Of a stretch of DNA of 64,000 nt, positions 1-11,419 are shown piece by piece. Location of the stretch: NCBI GenBank assembly GCA_030549775.1, contig CM060181.1, forward strand, positions 1,488,001-1,552,000, written 5' to 3'. Below the pieces are notes generated by a model. The model was given only the letters and a program-made list of their open reading frames with translations. It searched no databases and had not been told where the DNA came from. Every line of letters starts with the position of its first letter. The stretch's first letter is position 1. The stretch comes from Tamarix chinensis. Lineage: Eukaryota > Streptophyta > Magnoliopsida > Caryophyllales > Tamaricaceae. A program made the position numbers and the translations under genes.

Positions 1-231
1 TTGGCAAAAGGATTAATAATCATATGTCCCAATACCGAAGTAGAGATGGGCCATGGGACTCCTGTAGCCCTATATGAAAAGGATGCTAGCATATCGACTC
101 TTATAGTGTATAACACCCTCTTACCTTGTTATAAAGAAGGTGATGAGCTATCCATGGTGGGTAGCACTGTAGGAATCTTTGTGCCATGGCCCGCAAACTT
201 GATACATTTTACTATTGGAGAGGTACAATGA
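1..231 (+). pseudogene. CACTA-type accessory protein fragment, DUF8039-like
   Basis: A 76-residue open segment that probably continues an exon from outside the window; its first codon is TTG, so it is not a natural start. It carries the pattern of the plant DUF8039 domain found next to Ulp1-protease regions in CACTA transposon proteins: a 'G(T/P)VAL...' strand, a 'DELSMVGSTVG' segment and a 'VPWPANLI' end matching the family's '(S)FVAWPRxLV' motif. It ends at GTACAATGA. I see no intact downstream exon, so I treat it as a transposon exon or remnant. The assignment is by motif memory only; a profile search would settle it. Confidence 0.5.
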
Positions 232-391
232 TATTTTCCAATATACCTTATTTGTTTATTACATTATACTAATTAGCCATTAATGTATACTTTGTTTATC
301 AACAAAATAAGAAGAAGGCTCCAAAGTTAATCGAAAATAAAGATATTATACTTGGGAATCCAAAAGGAGGAGAACATAAAGGAAAGAAAAA

Positions 392-625
392 ATGTCTATA
401 GTTTCCCCACTAGTGAGTCCATATCGACCAATAAAAGATGGACAACATGAAGGAGAAGCTATCAAATCAGGCGATTTGATTGCACTACCTCAGACCGAGA
501 AACCACCAGCAAATTTAACTTTGTTGCATTTCTATGTAGAAATCTACCTCGGTACAAATATGATTATGGTTGAAGTTCCTAAAGAGTATGTTGGAGTAAG
601 CATGCCTTTTTCCATTGGAAAATAG
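392..625 (+). pseudogene. second CACTA accessory-protein fragment
   Basis: A 77-residue open segment 160 bp after the DUF8039-like piece and on the same strand. The C-terminal half contains 'LTLLHFYVEIYL' and 'IMVEVPKEYVG', the spacing seen in plant CACTA ORF proteins between DUF8039 and the Ulp1-like region ('L..LH.Y.E......I.V.VP.EVFG'). The sequence between the two pieces is AT-rich and looks intronic. No catalytic Ulp1 residues are visible. Inside a CACTA element this is the expected accessory protein, probably non-functional. Confidence 0.4.
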
Positions 626-1762
626 TTGATAGATGAAATATATAATCAGGAATAGAGTCGTCCATAAGCATTGTTATATATAGATTAAGTAAGTGTTATT
701 TAATATATTATATGTTAGCTATAATACATTATTTTGGAACTTATATGGTATATCAATTATTAATGAATATGTAAAATTATTTTCATTTATAGGTCGATGG
801 CTTGAAGGGCTAAAAAGGAGGGAATGTCTAATTTTTTTGTATTTATGTGTCCATGCACCCTATATGATATCCATTTAATAAAAGATAGTCAAAACAAGTA
901 ACATATATAGCTAATCACTTTTTAAAAATGAGGGTCAATCAAGCTTTATTTTGTACCTCATCTCGTCCCCAAACATTAGTATTTCTATGCCATTTTTCAT
1001 TTGAAAATTTTTTTCTACGTGTTTGATTCCTAAAGGCATTGTGATGTACCTTTTGCAGTAGCTCAAGCAACGAAAAAGGTTAATTCTGACATTAGGATAC
1101 TAAGATTGCTTCATTAGCTTATTTATGCATATACTATAATTATTCTAATATAGTTATAATATTCTACATATTCTCTACGAGGGAACTATACATGGCATAA
1201 AAAGGTGGAAGGGGTGCTCCAAACCCAAGAATCTTCAATATGTGTGTATGGAGGTTAGAGATTCAAATTTTCTTTTTCTTATGAATTTTAATTAATATAT
1301 CCGTGTATGTTAGCTAGACCTAATACGAGTTTTTTTTTTTTAATTGTATGAACTCATTTATTTTACAATGTCTATGACGACCGAATGACAATGATTGTGG
1401 ATACTACATATGTAGATTTATGGATGATGTATTAAGAAATATATCTAAAGATATATATTCAAAAATGGTATGTTTCTTAGTCCATAACAAAGATATCATT
1501 ATAAAAAGTAGCATATTTGATAATTCGCTTAATTATTGACTAATAAAATGTGATTTGTAGTTTTATAACTTCAAATAGTCAAAATGAAAGGGATGTTCAT
1601 GTGATGAAGTTGATGAAGGAAGAGAATATTAGGCTAGGCTCGTACAATCATAGGCACACACAAATAAGTCGACATACGTTAATCTCTACATGTTCAAATT
1701 TGTGTCTGATGTTTATTACTTGCATATTACATTTTAAGGTTTATTTCATTTATTTTAAGTTG

Positions 1763-2215
1763 TAAGGTTTAGGGTTAGGGTTTAGGATGTAGGGTTTAGA
1801 ATCATGGTTTGGATTTTGGGTTTTAGTGTAGTCGTGTAGGGCTCATATTTATATTTTTATTTTAGGGTTTAAGTTTACTAACACTTATTTAAAGGTATAG
1901 GTTTATTAATCGTTGTTCTAGGGTTTTTGGTTGATGTTTTAGGATTTATAATTTAGGGATTTATTTTAGGGTTTTGAATTTATGGATTAGGGTGTAGGTT
2001 TATTTAAGGGTTTGGGTTTATTATTTAGGGTTTAGCTGTAGAGTTTAGGTATATGGTGTAGAATTTACGATTAGGGATGTAAGATAATGGTTTGGGTATG
2101 CATGGGATTTCAATGTAGGGTTTATGTTTAGGTTTTTATTTTAGGGTTTAGGTGTAGAGTTTATGGTTAGGATACGTAAGATAATTGTTTGGGTTTGGGG
2201 TTTCCGTGTAGGGTA
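1763..2215 (+). repeat. degenerate telomere-like (TTTAGGG) repeat tract
   Basis: About 450 bp made of variants of the plant telomere heptamer (tttaggg, gtttagg, gtagggttt, tttagggttt), interrupted every few units. It lies inside the CACTA element, between the coding remnants and the subterminal repeats, so it is probably a transposon minisatellite and not a chromosome end. The units are too degenerate to be recent telomere addition. Confidence 0.7.
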
Positions 2216-2954
2216 CTGAGAGTTTAAGGTGCTTATATATAACTATATATTCTTAAAAAATTTATATTTTTTCACGCTTTCATATATGTTGTCCTCACGA
2301 TTATGGATTATGACTCATATAACATATGGCCATTGTTCATTGGTAGGTGATGGATGAATTTGAAGAATATATGATTGTTGGCAAGGTAGAAAGTTGGGAA
2401 AATAACTAACATACATGACAATGAACATGATTTTATTTTAGTGCATTGATATAATTTGTTGACAACATGCATTTTATTTTTGTAATTGTAGCTTAGGCTA
2501 CTCATTCCCCCCAGTATATTTGATATTCCCACTTACATTTACATATTTGGTATATATTAAACAAACATCCATGTATGTATACAAGCAAAAAAAATTGTGT
2601 TAAGGTTTTAATAATGATTCTAACTAAACAAGTGCTATTAAAGCACTTTATAATAATTTTTTTATAATAACTATTATTTAACGCACAACAAACAAAAAAC
2701 TAGTAAGTTTTTTATAACAATTTTAGCTTAATAGTTATTATCATAGTTTACTTTTGATAATGGGTTTCCATTATTAATTGTTATCAAAATTCTTCTGTTA
2801 CTCAATTTTAGCTTGTTAGATAACATTTTGAATGTAATAACTGTTATTAAAATTACTTTTGATAACAATTTTTAATCATTATTAAATCTTAAATAACAAG
2901 TGATACAATAATAGTTCATAACCATTATTAAAGGCCTTTTAAAGTTGTTATTAA

Positions 2955-2974
2955 ATCCTTACTCTATAGTAGTG
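2955..2974 (-). repeat. CACTA terminal inverted repeat (right end)
   Basis: Read on the minus strand from 2974 this begins CACTACTATAGAGTAAGG. The CACTAC start is the defining end of the superfamily. The adjacent bases 2975-2977 (gga) are the expected position of the 3-bp target duplication. A second, different CACTA element at 7905-9310 has a related end (CACTACTATGG), which supports the call. Confidence 0.75.
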
Positions 2975-2977
2975 GGA

Positions 2978-3153
2978 TATAAATTAGGTAGGAAAATACC
3001 TGGGTAGAGTGTCTAAATTCATAAATGACTTCATACCCATATCTATACCCACATTTGTTTCTCCACTTAATATTTTTTTCCCTTGAAAAGCACACATATA
3101 TTTTTTAGGCTAAAAGTTAGAAATATACTATTTGTCTTAGTATAATTATACTC

Positions 3154-3187
<34 letters not shown>

Positions 3188-4624
3188 ATATCAAGTAATG
3201 AATTATCCATCATGTATTGAGCACTTGGGAAATTTGGGTATGAGTGAACTGATAGTTATTCATTAGGGTTTGAGTATAGATATGAATATGATACTCTTAT
3301 TATGTTTGGGCAAGAAACCCCTAATCTATTGTCACCCCTACCATAATGAAAACCAACCATAGCATTTTGTAATTATTATGTCAAGTTTAAAAATTATTAT
3401 TATACATGTAAAATGCATTACTTAGTTGAGTGGCGTGTGCTAATAGTGAAGGGAAATCCAATATTTCAATGCTTATTCAGACTTCAACTTCTTCTTTCCT
3501 GATCGAAGCAGGGAGAACTTTCTTCCAATAGGAATCAAAGTTCAGTGCAACGTGAAGGTCCAATCCTTTAATTGTATTTAATTACTATAAAATCAATTTA
3601 ATTGTATTTTCTTTTATGAACCAATTAATTGTATTTCTTTAAGGATTCATAATGACAAATTAATCGCAATCCCTTAATTCTTTAATGATTAATTAACTGT
3701 ATGTTATATTCACTTCCTTATATATGCCTTCGTAATTGATGTAGCTGATGTGGGGATTTATTACTTCAATTAATTTTCCTTTTTGTTGTCTTGTTTGCGA
3801 ATGACCTCTTACATTACATATAAAGGCCCTTTTATTTCATGACGATGGAGCAATTACAAGTTTGTTTAGAATTATTTATCAAAAGTAGTTATCTAAGATA
3901 ATTACTTATTTAAAAAAAATTAGCTAATTTTTTTTCTCCGGTAATTAATTCCTGCTAAAGGTTTTTTCTCCGTCACTGAGCTATAACTAAAGTGACAGTT
4001 AGACCGATTAGAAGGCAAGCCGAACCAAGGTATATAAAGAAGGAGACACAACTAATGTTGTAGAATTTGAAGGTTTGACAATTAGTGACATAAATATATG
4101 AAAGGGTGCAGTCGAGTATTTGGCCAAATTTCTCATCTAAGTTGGTCTTAAATATAGGAATATGAAAGGGATTAGAGAGAGTAAAAAAAATAAGAATAGA
4201 AGATGAATAGGTCTTTATTAATTATCATTTTTCCCATTTTATTAAATTTTTTAGGTACTATTTTTAAATCTTTTTTAGTAATTATTCCTTCATATAAAAA
4301 ATGTTATTTTAATAATTTATTTATTTTTAAAAAATTAATAAATGTAATATAAAATTCTAATTACACTATTCATTAAAATATAACCAAATATTTAATAAAT
4401 AGATAATATAATAAGGAAAAAAAGTGAAGGGAAAAATAAGAAGTAGGTTTTTATTATTTTTATAAAATGATTTTTTTATATAACATTTTAGAAATAAAAT
4501 GACTGGTTTTTGATTGACAAGTAGTACTATTTTTTTATAATTTTTTTTTAAATTAAGGTGAGTGTACGGCCGTTAACTTATCAGTTGCTCGAATAAATTC
4601 TAATTTTTTTTATATAAGAATTAT
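2978..4624. other. AT-rich intergenic stretch, no gene recognised
   Basis: No coding segment of convincing length. It contains an (AT)n microsatellite at 3157-3184 and, at about 3230-3345, sequence ending in 'ctattgtcacccctacc' that resembles the end of a MITE, but I could not find a matching partner end. The rest (3360-4624) is AT-rich with no recognisable family. Confidence 0.5.
3157..3184. repeat. (AT)n microsatellite
   Basis: An uninterrupted run of about 14 AT dinucleotides. Confidence 0.9.
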
Positions 4625-5350
4625 TGTTCCATCAAACTTCGGGTTCTCACACCTGTAGTAGCACTTCATCGTACTGTTGCATCAATTCTTTCTCCAGCCA
4701 AATAAGCCCCATCGCGTATGTATGCGCTAAAGCATGTTGGGTGTCCGTCCCTTCAATCCTGCTCTGAACTGCTGCTACTTCTAAAAAATATTTCTGGATT
4801 CGTGCTCAATAAAATTGGGTGGTGTTCGCCATGCGTTCTAACTAAATGCGAGACTGAGGCATAAGGGAAACAAAGCTGCCAGATACAACTCAATCAATTC
4901 ATGAACTGATGTCCCTAACACTTGCTTTCCCGTGCGAAGTTAATTTTGGGGCCATGAAAACCCGTATCCGAGAGTCCAGTGGTGAAGTCGACTGTTAAAG
5001 AGCACAGATTAATCTTTGAAAATGTATGGCATTGCCTCCTTTATGCTCATCCGACAAAGGTTATAGTCTCCGCTCACAACCCAATGCATTGCGATTGTTT
5101 TGGGCAGAGTACACAAATCATCCCACAACTTATCCTGAAGCGTATATAGCGAAGAAACATAAGAATCGATAAATCAGCTGGTAGGAAGGCGTTGTCGGGT
5201 AAATCCTAATACCGAGACTTGGGCCTTGTCAACTCTCCACACCATCCAAATTCCTCCCGAACTTCAACTCTAGCATTACTGCGAGGTTCCAATTTTTGAA
5301 AAATAGATTCGGCCACAGCATCACTAACAGTAATAGTTGTTGGTTGAACC
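4625..5350 (-). pseudogene. LINE ORF2 endonuclease remnant
   Basis: Minus-strand translation in shifting frames gives landmarks of the plant L1 endonuclease/exonuclease-phosphatase domain: 'WVVSGDYNL' (family 'W.vgGDFN', the catalytic D and N), a 'GGNAM' segment, 'GLSDTGFHGPKINF' (family 'DLGFSGPRFTW'), and further on 'LEKELMQQYDEVLLQ' (the linker 'LQ.ELDeIL.QEE' before the reverse transcriptase). Several stops and frameshifts are present, so it cannot be functional. Confidence 0.65.
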
Positions 5351-5489
5351 CCATTTTGGAGAGCTAATCAGCTGCTAAGGGGCAATCTCGCCTCTACCTC
5401 ATTTGAGTACCTGAAGCGTAAAGAACCACCCTCCATCAGCAACATTTTAAGTTGCAAGATGGGGTCTTGTTTGGTTTGTTGTCTTGGTT

Positions 5490-5507
5490 CCCCCCCCCCC
5501 CCCCCCC
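5490..5507. repeat. 18-base C homopolymer
   Basis: An uninterrupted run of C (G on the LINE coding strand) in the ORF1 C-terminal region. The length may be inaccurate, because homopolymers are prone to sequencing error. Confidence 0.9.
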
Positions 5508-6052
5508 AGCCCTGAGCCATCCCAACTCCAATGCCCGATAGTCCTTTACCGTTACTCTTGCTGATCACTTCTTTTCTCCAACTCTTTCTTTTTAGTATTT
5601 CCTATCCACGCTTCAATAGATGGTGTGCCGCATACCTCATAAGCAATTGTGACTGATTTTGCCAGGACACTCATCTTGAGGGCTTGGGCCCCAGTTAATT
5701 CTTCATTCTATTCACGTCTATGCGGGACTTTACTTTGTTTGATCTACTAGTATCAACCGACACTTCATTATGTGTGACGGGAGCCAAAGGGAGTTCTGCA
5801 GATGTCTCTGCATCATCTACTAGTATTTGTTAGGTTTTCACATAGCAGTATATCCTCATACCTTTGGCCGCATGGTGATCGTGTCACTAGAACTTCCTAC
5901 CTCACCTGTCACATACTCACACATCATCCAAGGATCATTTGGAGACTCACTAGGACCCTCATGACATTAGCTGATAAACTCTAGACATCAATCATATTTG
6001 AATTCATTAGTTTCTTTTGTCATTTATCAACTTCAGGGTTTTTAGGGCTATC

Positions 6053-6420
6053 TTATGGCAAGTGCCCAAACATACCACATTGAAAGCAAATCATATGAAT
6101 CCCTTCATACTCAATCATATAAAACTTAGAACCAATGTACACTTTAGGGATGAGAGGATTATTGAAATCAACTTCAACTACAAGTCTGGCAAAGTGTCCC
6201 TTAAAGTTGTCTCTAGTGGTGTAATCTATTGAATAAAATGGCCAATGAAGTTTGATTTGCTTCATCTCCTCATTAAATCCATATGTTAATTCGATTGGAA
6301 ATTCGTGTATTCTAACCCATGCAATAATAGATGTTAGGATAGGTGTAATGGCATAGAACTAGGGGACTATCATCGAACAATAAGAGAGTGTTAGGCAATG
6401 GTCTGTGGTCCTTTACTTAA
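6053..6420 (-). pseudogene. LINE ORF1 remnant: DUF4283 plus CCHC zinc knuckle
   Basis: In the minus-strand frame, 'AWVRIHEFPIELTYGF' corresponds to the DUF4283 'WVRFPGLPIEYYD' motif. It is followed by 'HFARLVVEVDFNNPL', 'YIGSKFYMIEYEGIHMICF' and 'QCGMFGHLP', the typical lead-in to a CX2CX4H zinc knuckle in plant L1 ORF1 (a gag-like RNA-binding protein). The segment 6265-6053 is open. Upstream (6300-6900) the similarity continues with stops. Downstream the G-rich region includes an 18-base homopolymer. Confidence 0.7.
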
Positions 6421-6990
6421 AGCAAGGCCATAATCCACACTCTTTTGTAATTTTGACGAGTAAAAAACCCTAACCTATTTCAATTTACGCAAAGAGCCAT
6501 CCATCAACCAAACTCCTTCAATTTTTTCATATAGAGTATCAAAATGAATGTTATGCCTAAAATTTTGATGATTAAGCAATGTCAAAAAGCTTTTCTAATG
6601 ATTTGTTTTTCCTCAGCAATGAAACACACCTATGGCCACTAGGTATATGGGATTGACACATCATTAGTACATTGTTCATCAGAGAAAGCATCCACTTTCG
6701 TTCATTCTTGTTCATCTAACTAAGAGTACTTCACTTTCTCTAGTTAACCCACAAGGGCATCTCAAAAATCAAAGGCCAATTGTTGTGCGTCAAAATAAAT
6801 CTCACAATTTGTTTAGCATTTCATGGTGTGTTGGTGAAAAGCCTAAACATTGAGGGCTTATCTACATGAACTTATTTTTATGAGAAGAATGGAGATTTGG
6901 ATTGCATAGAAGAGTAGGAACAGAATAGTGGATTTATAGGGGATTCCGTGCAAAAACTCTAGATAGGGAGAGGGTGTGTGCCATATGATG

Positions 6991-7320
6991 GGAATTCTTA
7001 TATTGTGTGCCCAAAAAAAAATGGTGGCAATTATGTAATTATAATTAACTGTTTCCTATGTTTTTGTTAAAGTATCCATGTTTTCATTTTTTTTAGTATT
7101 ACTTATTCAAATTCAAAGAACAAAGATAAAGACAATGAAGATGAAGATGGAAAAATTTAACCAATGACTTCAAGAATTGAACAACAAAAGCAATATGGAA
7201 GAAAAGGTACTTTGAATTTTCCATAATTGTTTTATTGAAGTTCTTAAATTGTATATTATTTATTCTCCTCATGTATCTAATGAAATTGTGTCGTAAATAT
7301 ATTAATCGACATAATTATCA
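6991..7320. other. AT-rich stretch without a recognised gene
   Basis: A short lysine/aspartate-rich frame near 7085-7165 has no recognisable family; otherwise nothing is seen. Confidence 0.4.
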
Positions 7321-7904
7321 AGTTTCTAAACCTAGTCGTTTAAGGTAATCATTCTTTTTTCTGAACCTAGCCGTTTAATTCTAGTTTATTGTATGTTGAA
7401 CATATAAACTTTTTTTTCATGAACCCAATAGGTTCACAGTATGAACCTAGGAGAAAAATTTATAAACCTATGGATGTTATTTTATAAACAAGCCCTGATG
7501 AACCTATTATCACTACACATAAGCGTTTACTATCATGATCATATATCTCATATGTTATGAACCTAATTGTTTTGTTTAAAATAACTGTTATTCTAGTATA
7601 TGTTGAACATAAATTTTCATAATGACGTCTTTGCTTCTATTAGTCTAAAATGTTCAAAGAATAAAACTAAGGGTTTCATGGTATGAACATCTTCATTTTA
7701 TGAAACAAACATACCAATTCATCGTGATGAACCTATGTGTTTTCTATTATGAATCTAACGTTCTCAGTGAACTCATGCATTTTATTAGATGAACATGTGT
7801 GATTTATACGATGAACCTATGTGTTTACTATCATGAACCTAGGTCTCTTATGTTATGAACCAACTTCAAAAGCATAATTATTTAGCCATCTAAACCTAAT
7901 ACTT

Positions 7905-9310
7905 CACTACTATGGAATTGGATTATAATAACACTCGATAGATGGTAAATATCAAAAAATTGTTGGCAAAAGTGTGGAAATTTGATAGTGCATTGTGGGA
8001 AAAGGTTTAGATGAAGGTTTTAAGAATAAAAATTTATTAAAAGTGTGGCCTCACAATTTTAGATAATAGTTTTATGAGAAAACATTCATTAAAAAGACCT
8101 TGTAAAAAATTAATACAATATACTTTTGATAATGGTTATCTCTTAAAACCGTCATCTAAAGTCAACCCTGTTAATTTATTTCCTTCTCTTCCCCCTTCTT
8201 TCTCTATTCCTTCATGCCATCAAGTGATACCTTTAACCTTCTTCAATCCATCCTTTTCTTTCCATTCCTCCCCTATTTCATGTACTCCAATCCCCCATAG
8301 TAGGGAACGACACAATGAACACCAATGGAACCAAGAGAAACCACAACACATAATAGCAATCACCATGAACAACTCCCTCCATTATTGTCCTTAGATCCAT
8401 ATCAAACCTGAATATGTTGGGTGCCCTTGATTTCCCTTCCTCTCCCAAACATGAATTGATTATTTGGCTCGATTTAGTCTATGATGTGCAAATCTAAGGT
8501 TTGAGGTTTTTAAGCTTGTTTGAGGTTTTTTTCAATTTTGTTCAAGGTGTGTTCCCTCATATATAAGCCCTATAGTTTTTGGTTAATTAGTGAGATTAGA
8601 CTTTTATTGAATTTTTTGGTGCCATATAAGAATTCTTTCAATCTAGGCTTGCTCTTGATTGATGTTTTTGGTCCCAAATTCCTTTTATTGAAGCTCAATC
8701 CTTCACTTTGTTCTAGGATTTTTTTTTTGAGTTCACTCATTATTTTTTGAGTTCTTTATCTTACCATGATCAAATTAGATATAAGTTAAATCTCCTTCAT
8801 TTTATTTTGGTTTGTTCATGGGATTCCTTTGGTATTATATGCATCGATTCCTTTAGTATGTTAGTGTGGTTGAATCTAGTTTGGTTGGTATCGATTATGT
8901 ATTATATGCATCCATAGGTTTAGATCAGTTTGTCCTTTGGGTTGCACTCATATCTAACATTCCTTAGGCTTAGCTGTAACAATGGAGTGGATTGGTATAA
9001 GTCTTTCTAAAAGAACTATTGGGCATTAAAAATCCCTCACACTCCTTTGATTCCTCCATGTATATATGTTTTACATCTTAGAAAGATATGGGATTTTTTT
9101 TAACATTATTATGTAACTTTAGATGATGATTTAAGCCAGAACCATCATCTAAAGTAGCCTATATTTCCCTTATTAATGTGTTGTGGTGGATTTTGACAAC
9201 GATTTTTTGAACCATTATCAAATATTAGACAACCCCTACTTAGATAACGATGTGGAACCGTTATCAAAGCTTAAGTTTAACTATCATATTAGCCCATTTC
9301 CATGGTGGTG
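7905..9310 (+). mobile_element. 1.4-kb non-autonomous CACTA element
   Basis: The left end is CACTACTATGGAATTGG at 7905. The right end, read on the minus strand from 9310, is CACCACCATGGAAATGG: an imperfect terminal inverted repeat with the CACTA signature. The flanking triplets are ctt (7902-7904) and ttt (9311-9313), a 3-bp target duplication with one difference. Subterminal motifs such as GATAACGGTT and GATAATGGTT appear near both ends, and 9116-9155 contains a perfect 13-bp inverted repeat. No transposase is present; the interior (8160-9110) is non-coding, so it would depend on an autonomous partner. The diverged ends suggest an old insertion. Confidence 0.75.
9116..9155. repeat. subterminal perfect inverted repeat in the CACTA element
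   Basis: ACTTTAGATGATG and its exact complement are separated by 14 bases. The half-site 'CATCTAAAGT' also occurs near 8151-8162 towards the other end, as expected for subterminal transposase-binding repeats. Confidence 0.7.
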
Positions 9311-9620
9311 TTTAATATATTGAACTTATTTATTAAATAAATTGAACCTATATATTTGGCACACTGAACCTTAGCATTTGTGTTAAAGATGAAACATAAA
9401 AATTACATAGCTTCCTGAACCTAATCATTAAATATACTAAACCTAACCATTTAATATATTGAACCTATGTATTATTCATCAACTTAATCAATGTAATAAA
9501 AATAACCTAGTATTGTGTTACTACCCAAACCTATATATTTAGTATATTGATCATAAACATTATAAATAATGAACCTTTTATGTTTTATGTAATGAACATA
9601 AGCGTAAACTTAATTTATGC

Positions 9621-10065
9621 ACTTATATGAGCTAAAAGAAAACAAATTACCTCATGATCTATTTACTAAAAATTATCTTAAGATTCAACTCAATTTGTTC
9701 ATTGAATAGATCAAATATCAATATGAATATGTTGTGATCTTATACTTATTACATTACAAAAATATGAAATCTCAATTTGAATTTTCAATTCAATTTGATA
9801 ATAGATTGAAATCAAATTATTCAAGTACGATGTGTGTAAAAGAAAAAAAATTATATAGAAATAAACTAGTTGAAAAGAACATCTATCGACAAGTTGAAAA
9901 GACCTTCAACTTCAAATTTTGAATACACTCCAAAGAACTTGATATTCTAATTTTCAATTTAATATTGGGTATAATAAAAGAAAATGTGAATATGATGTCA
10001 TATTTGGGAACAATTATTTGTTACAAATGTCATTCTCTTATTGAATAAAATTTTTAGAATAAAAA
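9621..10065. other. AT-rich stretch, nothing recognised
   Basis: No coding, RNA or repeat signal is seen. The last five bases (aaaaa, 10061-10065) are the target duplication of the adjacent solo LTR. Confidence 0.5.
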
Positions 10066-10167
10066 TGTAACACCCCCAAATTTACTACCGAAAAATTTCG
10101 TTAAATTTAAAAGAAGTTTTAGCGGAAGCAAGCAAATGAAATTGTAAATCCGGGGGTATTACCGCCA

Positions 10168-10213
10168 CACTTAGTACCAGATCGATCCGCAACTACCGAC
10201 CCGATACTAAGTG
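10168..10213 (-). other. terminal LTR stem-loop (element E)
   Basis: CACTTAGTA and TACTAAGTG form the stem. It lies about 100 nt inside the LTR 3' end, the same place as in the array, A and C. Probable U5 RNA structure, by inference. Confidence 0.5.
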
Positions 10214-10509
10214 CTAAGGCTAGAAAGAATAAAGCCAAAACAACCATTCATAAAACACAAGTTTTACAGAATCAGAGTGTGAAGGTCAAATGTTACAATC
10301 CGAGGTACAATTGAAAAAGTCCATGTATCAGCGTACTTAAAATAACGGAATAATAAGGTATGATAAAACCCTTGAAAATTTAAAAACAACACTTGTAACC
10401 TCCAAGGACAAATACGATTTAAGCCAAAACAATTCCGAAGGATGAATATCCGGACCACTTACTCACTCAAGTCAAGCATTCTACCCCAAAAGTAGTAACC
10501 GACCAAAAC

Positions 10510-10511
10510 CT
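10510..10511 (-). promoter_or_regulatory. conserved 3' splice-site-like AG in solo LTR E
   Basis: On the minus strand the context is 'cccttgtgcag|gt'. The equivalent position in the array, A, B and C also reads (t)tgYag|gt. Proposed acceptor for a leader intron whose donor is the conserved GTAAGG at 12446-12441. Confidence 0.4.
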
Positions 10512-10819
10512 GCACAAGGGTCTGCTCCCCACCATCGGTGGATCATCACAGGACCCGTCAATCAAGGCAGTATCAGTACGGGTCCAGTACTGAGTAAGGC
10601 GTAGACGCTAAGGCCAAGCATACAATCACAACACGTAGGCTACATGACACAATCATAAAAGTAACATGCAATAATACACAAGATACATGCTCAACACGTC
10701 AACCACACACCAGGATGAGTAAGCGGAAAGCTGATTCATGCTTGTACTATGTCTGCCATTTCTTATCATGATAATAATCTCTTTTCACACATTCTTCATT
10801 TAACCCTGTAAGCACGGGG

Positions 10820-11185
10820 ACCCCACTATTATAGCCGGTGGACCGGAAATCAACACCCAGGGCACAAAGCCTCTGGCCACTATTATAGCCGGTGGACCGG
10901 AAATCAACACCCAGGGCAAACGCCTCTGGCCACTATTCTAACCGGTGGAACGGACTGGCCCCGCAATTACATGGTGTTCCACTGTAAGTGATTAGTATCT
11001 TTCCCGTGGATTAACTTATTCGTTTGGGTCTGTCGAGCCCGAATCCCCTACTATTATAGCCGGTGGACCGGAAATACACACCCAGGGCAGAACGCCTCTG
11101 GCCACTATTATAGCCGGTGGACCGGAAATACACACCCAGGGCAGAACGCCTCTGGCCACTATTCTAACCGGTGGAACGGACTGGG
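10820..11185 (-). repeat. CCACCGG-type minisatellite (element E)
   Basis: Four full copies of a roughly 62-bp unit containing CCACTATTATAGCCGGTGG followed by 'accggaaat..acacccagggca..cgcctctgg', plus related half-units. It is the minus-strand form of the CCACCGGYTATAATAGTGG repeat found in every family member of this window at the same place between the exon-like block and the acceptor-like site. Confidence 0.85.
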
Positions 11186-11419
11186 TCGGGCTCATCAGTC
11201 TTTCACTTTACGTAATTAATGTCTTATTCGAATCTTATTGAACCACATCATGTCCTTGACATGCATAAATCATTCACTACATACTTTACACATCACAAAC
11301 GATAAAATTCCACATTCATAACTATACTTTACTCAATAATACACATAATAACACCAAACAACTCTAAACAGCCATACGAACCATGATTGTCCACACCAGG
11401 CCATGGCTAACCACTCTTA

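Larger units (their letters stand above)
1..2974 (+). mobile_element. 3' portion of a CACTA (En/Spm) transposon entering from the left
   Basis: The right end is recognisable: reading back from 2974 on the minus strand the sequence starts CACTACTATAGAGTAAGG, the CACTA superfamily terminal signature, followed by about 350 bp of subterminal repeats rich in TAATAAC/GTTATTA and GATAAC motifs. The 3 bp just outside (gga, 2975-2977) would be one target duplication; the other lies outside the window. Two short open segments at the left (1-231 and 392-625) resemble parts of a plant CACTA accessory protein (DUF8039/Ulp1-type ORF), which agrees with the orientation. The middle (about 630-1760) is AT-rich without recognisable coding sequence, and 1763-2215 is a telomere-like degenerate repeat. 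The left end and the transposase are not in the window. Confidence 0.7.
4625..6990 (-). mobile_element. decayed L1-type LINE (non-LTR retrotransposon), minus strand
   Basis: Read on the minus strand, an ORF1-like protein with a DUF4283 region and a zinc knuckle (about 6420-6053) is followed at lower coordinates by an ORF2-like apurinic endonuclease (about 5350-4625). This is the plant L1 order. Many stops and frameshifts interrupt both. The element is 3' truncated: the reverse transcriptase that should follow the endonuclease is missing at the low-coordinate end, where sequence becomes generic AT-rich at about 4620. No target duplications were found. Confidence 0.7.
7321..9620 (+). repeat. 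degenerate 'TGAACCTA' minisatellite, split by a CACTA insertion
   Basis: The motif (a)TGAACCTAtgtgttta-tatca and its variants recurs irregularly every 25-40 bp in 7321-7904 and again in 9311-9620. The same motif family on both sides of the CACTA element at 7905-9310 shows that one minisatellite was split by the insertion. No protein coding is apparent. Confidence 0.6.

Noticed and set aside
1763..2215. Possible chromosome end or telomere fusion
   Set aside because: Repeats are very degenerate and lie inside a CACTA element with its own terminal repeat downstream.
4030..4140. Short coding-like stretch 'TNVVEFEGLTISDI'
   Set aside because: Interrupted by stops and without a recognisable family; too short to support.
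10820..11185. CRISPR-like array of direct repeats
   Set aside because: Plant nuclear context, no cas genes, spacers are themselves repeated, and the repeat belongs to an LTR minisatellite family.
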